Shown piece by piece: positions 60,093 through 64,000 of a stretch of DNA of 64,000 bases. How positions within the stretch are numbered: the first letter of the stretch is position 1; the number at the start of each line of letters is the position of its first letter. This DNA comes from Bacteroidota bacterium (GTDB taxonomy: Bacteria > Bacteroidota > Bacteroidia > Flavobacteriales > Flavobacteriaceae), in the NCBI GenBank assembly GCA_024280635.1, contig JAJRPS010000065.1, positions 76,602 to 140,601 of the forward strand, given 5' to 3'. Made by a program: the position numbers and the translations under genes. The notes below the pieces were generated by a model. The model saw only the letters and a program-made list of their open reading frames with translations. It did not search any database and was not told the origin of the DNA.

Positions 60093-60980
60093 ATGAAAAT
60101 AAAAAAATACGCTGCCATTGATATTGGTTCTAATGCTGTAAGAATGCTAATAACTAATGTTATTGAAGAGGAAAAACAAATGCCTAAATTTAAAAAAAAT
60201 GCCTTGATACGAGTTCCTATTCGTTTGGGTGCAGACGCTTTTACTACGGGTATTATTACGGAAGCAAACATCATTAAAATGAAAGATACCATGCGTGCTT
60301 TTAAATTATTGATGAAATCTTATGAAGTAGAAAAATACATGGCATGTGCCACTTCTGCAATGCGAGAAGCTGTAAATGGAGCGGATGTTGTTGCTCAAAT
60401 TAAAGCAGAATGTGCTATAGATATTGAAGTTATTGATGGTAAAAAGGAAGCAGCTATAATTGCGTCTACCGATTTAAAAACCTTTATAGAAAAAGGTAAA
60501 ACCTATATTTATGTTGATGTAGGTGGAGGAAGTACTGAGTTTACCGTATTTTCAGATGGAAAAATAGTAAATTCAAAATCCTTTAAAATAGGTACAGTAC
60601 GTTTTTTAAATAAAACAGTAGATAAAAATATTTGGGAAGATATTAAAAAATGGGTAAAACAAAACACCAAGCATTATGATGCGGTAACCATGATAGGATC
60701 TGGAGGAAATATTAATAAAATTCATAAACTTTCTGGTCGTACTAATGACAAACCATTGTCTTACATATTTTTAAATGCACAATATCACTTTTTTAACGCG
60801 ATGACGTATAAAGAGCGAGTAACTGATTTTGGTTTAAATCCTGACAGAGCTGATGTTATTATTCCGGCACTTAAAATATACTTAAAAGCAATGAAATGGA
60901 GTGGGGCTAAAAAAGTATATGTACCCAAAATTGGATTATCAGATGGTATTGTGAAAACGTTGTATTATGCAGATAAATAA
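60093..60980 (+). CDS. Ppx/GppA phosphatase family protein
   Basis: MKIKKYAAIDIGSNAVRMLI, ACATSAMREA, YIYVDVGGGSTEFTV, GSGGNINKI. Start moved downstream of the promoter from ORF-track 59991. Confidence 0.92.
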   Translation: MKIKKYAAIDIGSNAVRMLITNVIEEEKQMPKFKKNALIRVPIRLGADAFTTGIITEANIIKMKDTMRAFKLLMKSYEVEKYMACATSAMREAVNGADVVAQIKAECAIDIEVIDGKKEAAIIASTDLKTFIEKGKTYIYVDVGGGSTEFTVFSDGKIVNSKSFKIGTVRFLNKTVDKNIWEDIKKWVKQNTKHYDAVTMIGSGGNINKIHKLSGRTNDKPLSYIFLNAQYHFFNAMTYKERVTDFGLNPDRADVIIPALKIYLKAMKWSGAKKVYVPKIGLSDGIVKTLYYADK

Positions 60981-60986
60981 AACTTG

Positions 60987-61368
60987 TTAGTCCGTAGGAT
61001 TATGTAGCGCTTTATCAATTTTCACGTCTAAATTTTTATGATTTTTTTGGATATTCAATACTCCATGTTTTTCATTGACAATAAAAACGGGTGTATAGTC
61101 TCCTTTTTTGTCATTGAGTTTAAAATGGTGGTTAGTTTTATTTTTTTACCAGCAGGAATACACTTAATAACAGGTTTATTATTATTTCTTTGGTAATCTT
61201 TGGTTTGTATCATTAAAAATACATCATAACTAATTTTTCCTTTATTTTCGACATAAAAAGTAGTTCGTTTGCCTTTTACTTCTGTCAGTAAAGATACAAA
61301 CGGGTGTTTTTTTGTGAATATACATTTGCACAAAGAAAAATAAAAAATAGAATTGTAATTTTTTTCAT
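60987..61368 (-). pseudogene. small secreted protein disrupted by two apparent frameshifts
   Basis: Minus-strand frame from ATG at 61368 gives signal peptide MKKITILFFIFLCANVYSQ; body is in a second frame (KKHPFVSLLTEVKGKRTTFYVENKG...KIKLTT); end is in a third register (HFKLNDKKGDYTPVFIVNEKHGVLNIQKNHKNLDVKIDKALHNPTD*). Confidence 0.7.
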
Positions 61369-61387
61369 GATAACAAAGGTGTAACAT

Positions 61388-61972
61388 TTACCCGTGAACG
61401 GTTTCTTTAGCACCCAAATTTTTCATTATTTCAGCTTCATAAACTAATAAGTCGTCCCATTTTTGATTAACTTCCTTTAAATCATCACCATATTGACGTG
61501 CAAACTTTAAAAACATGGTGTAGTGGTTGGCTTCACTAACCATTAATTTACGGTAAAACTCAGCCAATTTTTTGTCGGATAATTCTTCAGATAATAGTCT
61601 GAAACGCTCGCAACTACGTGCTTCAATTAAAGCGGCATATAGCAGGCGGTGTACCAATTGTGTGTTTCGGCTCCCGCCTTTAGGAAAAAATTTGATTAGT
61701 TGAATTACGTAATCATCTTTACGGTCACGCCCCAAAGTTTCTCCACGAGCAATAATTAGATCATGTACCATTTTAAAATGGCTCATTTCTTCTTTTACTA
61801 AACTGGTCATTTCCTGTACTAGCTCTGTATATTCAGGAAACCCTACAATTAAAGAAATAGCGGTACTGGTTGCTTTTTGCTCACAAAAGGCGTGATCAGT
61901 AAGTATTTCACTAATGTTTTTTTCTACAATGTTTACCCATCTTGGGTCAGTTGGTAATTTTAATCCTAGCAT
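61388..61972 (-). CDS. miaE: tRNA-(ms[2]io[6]A)-hydroxylase (MiaE)
   Basis: DHAFCEQKATSTAISLI, LVKEEMSHFKMVHDLI, ALIEARSCERFRLLSEEL, MVSEANHYTMFLKFA di-iron motifs. Confidence 0.94.
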   Translation of the reverse strand: MLGLKLPTDPRWVNIVEKNISEILTDHAFCEQKATSTAISLIVGFPEYTELVQEMTSLVKEEMSHFKMVHDLIIARGETLGRDRKDDYVIQLIKFFPKGGSRNTQLVHRLLYAALIEARSCERFRLLSEELSDKKLAEFYRKLMVSEANHYTMFLKFARQYGDDLKEVNQKWDDLLVYEAEIMKNLGAKETVHG

Positions 61973-61982
61973 GATTAATGTT

Positions 61983-62393
61983 TTATTTAATAGTTATTCC
62001 GTTTTCTTGAAATACTTTTTTAAAATTTTCTATTTCTTCATAATTTTTAAAAGTAGTATGTATATCACGATTTTTGTTGCTTTTTAAACGAATACTGAAA
62101 CGTTTTCGTCCCAGTAACGTATGTTCTTTTAAATATGCAATATCTTGTAATTTTATTTCTTTGGAGTATGTTTTTTTATAAACAGATACTATGAGTATCC
62201 CGATTGCTATGATTGCTAAAAAGAAAAAGAAAGGAGTAATTCCATTAAAACCATCTTTTTTATAATGATTGAAAGTCATTAAACTTAGCGCGATAGTGTT
62301 TATGATTCGTAAAAGTAGATAAATTTTTTTAAAATTATTAATTTCATCATTAATGATGAAACTATTGTTTTCAGAATTATATTTTACAAGCAT
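61983..62393 (-). CDS. hypothetical PH-like membrane protein
   Basis: Two TMs, C-terminal basic region; encoded between miaE and dnaX. Confidence 0.55.
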   Translation of the reverse strand: MLVKYNSENNSFIINDEINNFKKIYLLLRIINTIALSLMTFNHYKKDGFNGITPFFFFLAIIAIGILIVSVYKKTYSKEIKLQDIAYLKEHTLLGRKRFSIRLKSNKNRDIHTTFKNYEEIENFKKVFQENGITIK

Positions 62394-62396
62394 AAT

Positions 62397-64000
62397 TTAT
62401 AATAAATCCAACCCAAACTCTTGCTGTAAGCGTCCTAAAGGTGGATATTTTTCTTTTAAATTATTAAATATTTCCGATTCGGTATATACATATTTTTTTT
62501 CTACCGTTTCGTTTACTTCTATGTTGATGTGAATGTCATAGTTTTGTAGTTTTTTACGTAATTCTAGTAATAACGGACCCTGAGCGCGTTCCAATTGAAT
62601 ACGCATGGAATCATTAGGGAAAATTAAGTTAATGGCAGTTCCCTCAATTCTGGGACTATCAATTTCTAAAATGGAAGCTAATATTTGCTCTCCATCTTTA
62701 CGAAGTTGATGAGTGTAGTTATTCCATATTTTCATTAAGTCGGATACCTTAAAAGCTTCTGTAGGTAAATTAACGTGTACTTTTTCTTCTGCTTGCTTAG
62801 CGGCTAAGTGTTCTTTTTTTTGACGAAGACTAGCGAGTGATAATCCAGATGATTTCCGATTATCATCAACCTTCATTTTAGGAATAATAATCTTTTTTTC
62901 TGCTACAATTGGAGTAGGAGGTAGTAGTGTAGTGCTTTTAGACGTTGTTGTAAGCGTTGTGTTTGAAGCTTCTTTTTTAGCATCTGTTTTAGCCGTTGTA
63001 CTAATAAAAAAGGTTGCAGGAATTATAAAGTTTTTAGACTTTTTTTTTTCTCCATCAAATGTGATGGAAGCCAATTGCATTAAAGTTAATTCAACTAATA
63101 ATCGTTGATTTTTACTGCTTTTATATTGTAAATCACACTGATTGGCTTTTTCAATTCCTTGTATTAAAAAGGCGACTGCTGTTTGTTGGCATTGCGCTGC
63201 GTATTGTGCCTTTGCTTTTTCGCCCACTTCTAATAAACTAATGGTTACAGCATCTTTACAAACTAATAAATCTCTAAAATGACTTGCTAAACCGGCTATA
63301 AAATGATGACCGTCAAATCCTTTTGATAAACATTCATTAAACAATACCAATAACTCAGGTATTTTATTATTAAGTATTAAGTCAGTTGCTGTAAAATAAG
63401 TATCGTAATCTAAAACGTTTAGGTTTTCAGTTACCGCTTGTCTGGTCAAGTTTTTACCACAAAAACTAACTACTCTATCAAAAATAGAAAGGGCATCACG
63501 CATTGCACCATCAGCTTTTTGGGCTATAATATGTAAGGCATCATCTTCTGCTTCAACACCTTGTTCTTTTGCTATATATGCTAAATAATTAGCAGCATCC
63601 TTTACGGTAATACGTTTAAAATCAAAAATTTGGCAACGTGATAATATGGTAGGGATGATTTTATGTTTCTCAGTAGTTGCTAAAATAAATATAGCGTGTT
63701 TAGGCGGTTCTTCTAAAGTCTTTAAAAAAGCATTAAAAGCTGCAGATGATAGCATGTGTACCTCATCAATAATGTAGACTTTATAATTACCTACTTGTGG
63801 CGGTATGCGTACTTGTTCAATTAAACTTCTAATGTCATCAACTGAGTTATTGGATGCAGCATCTAGCTCAAAAATATTAAAGGCAAAATCTTCATTTTCA
63901 TCATGATGTTCTTGCTGATTAATTTGTTTGGCTAAAATACGTGCGCAAGAGGTTTTACCTACACCACGAGGACCACAAAATAAAAGGGCTTGTGCCAAAT
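62397..64000 (-). CDS. dnaX: DNA polymerase III subunit gamma/tau (5' end beyond window)
   Basis: LAQALLFCGPRGVGKTSCARILAKQIN Walker A, VYIIDEVHMLSSAAFNAFLKTLEEPPKHAIFILATTEKHKIIPTILSRCQIFDFKRI. Confidence 0.96.
   Translation of the reverse strand, partial: LAQALLFCGPRGVGKTSCARILAKQINQQEHHDENEDFAFNIFELDAASNNSVDDIRSLIEQVRIPPQVGNYKVYIIDEVHMLSSAAFNAFLKTLEEPPKHAIFILATTEKHKIIPTILSRCQIFDFKRITVKDAANYLAYIAKEQGVEAEDDALHIIAQKADGAMRDALSIFDRVVSFCGKNLTRQAVTENLNVLDYDTYFTATDLILNNKIPELLVLFNECLSKGFDGHHFIAGLASHFRDLLVCKDAVTISLLEVGEKAKAQYAAQCQQTAVAFLIQGIEKANQCDLQYKSSKNQRLLVELTLMQLASITFDGEKKKSKNFIIPATFFISTTAKTDAKKEASNTTLTTTSKSTTLLPPTPIVAEKKIIIPKMKVDDNRKSSGLSLASLRQKKEHLAAKQAEEKVHVNLPTEAFKVSDLMKIWNNYTHQLRKDGEQILASILEIDSPRIEGTAINLIFPNDSMRIQLERAQGPLLLELRKKLQNYDIHINIEVNETVEKKYVYTESEIFNNLKEKYPPLGRLQQEFGLDLL

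Noticed and set aside
1-64000. CRISPR arrays, transposases, integrases, phage genes, tRNA/rRNA genes
   Set aside because: Looked for regular spaced repeats, IS-type ORFs and structured RNA gene motifs; none recognised. Absence by eye is not proof, and a tRNAscan/Infernal run would be needed.

Overview
This AT-rich window looks like Bacteroidota, probably Flavobacteriaceae. The lineage call is inferred from TTTG-N19-TAnnTTTG promoter logic, a C-terminal T9SS-type sorting domain, and DUF5687, BatA and CCDC81-HU/SPOR genes. Most of it is dense chromosomal housekeeping. Contents include the end of a cbb3 oxidase locus (ccoP end, ccoG, ccoH-like, TauE/SafE-like), a small surface-glycan module (FemAB/GNAT-like, DegT aminotransferase, Wzx-like flippase), mnmA, a subtilisin-like secreted protease, a DUF5687/ABC pair, menE-like, lptD-like, amidase, HU/SPOR, dprA, OmpA, exonuclease III, an MBOAT/SGNH acyltransferase pair, BatA, a dihydroorotase homologue, DUF2339/DUF3999, an SQR-like/DsrC(TusE)/DsrE2 sulfur operon, a DPP-IV-like peptidase, a VanX-like dipeptidase, nhaC, dgkA, ftsK, lolA-like, LptF/G-like, ribB(A), an ECF sigma factor, a UbiA prenyltransferase, ppx/gppA, miaE and a partial dnaX. 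No rRNA, tRNA, CRISPR array or transposase was recognised. The observations I rate highest are: (i) an A10 slippery tract exactly after domain III of dnaX, with stops close by in both alternative frames; (ii) an SQR-like/DsrC/DsrE2 mini-operon with no dsrAB in the window; (iii) two near-identical GC-rich palindromes 6-7 nt upstream of two neighbouring start codons; (iv) three genes broken by TGA, TAG and double frameshift, whose reading frames continue with clear homologous-looking sequence; (v) catalytically degenerate dihydroorotase and GTP cyclohydrolase II domains; (vi) an XRE-HTH protein fused to a DUF4870-like membrane domain with a four-half-site candidate operator. All family assignments are from motif recognition only; no database search was run.
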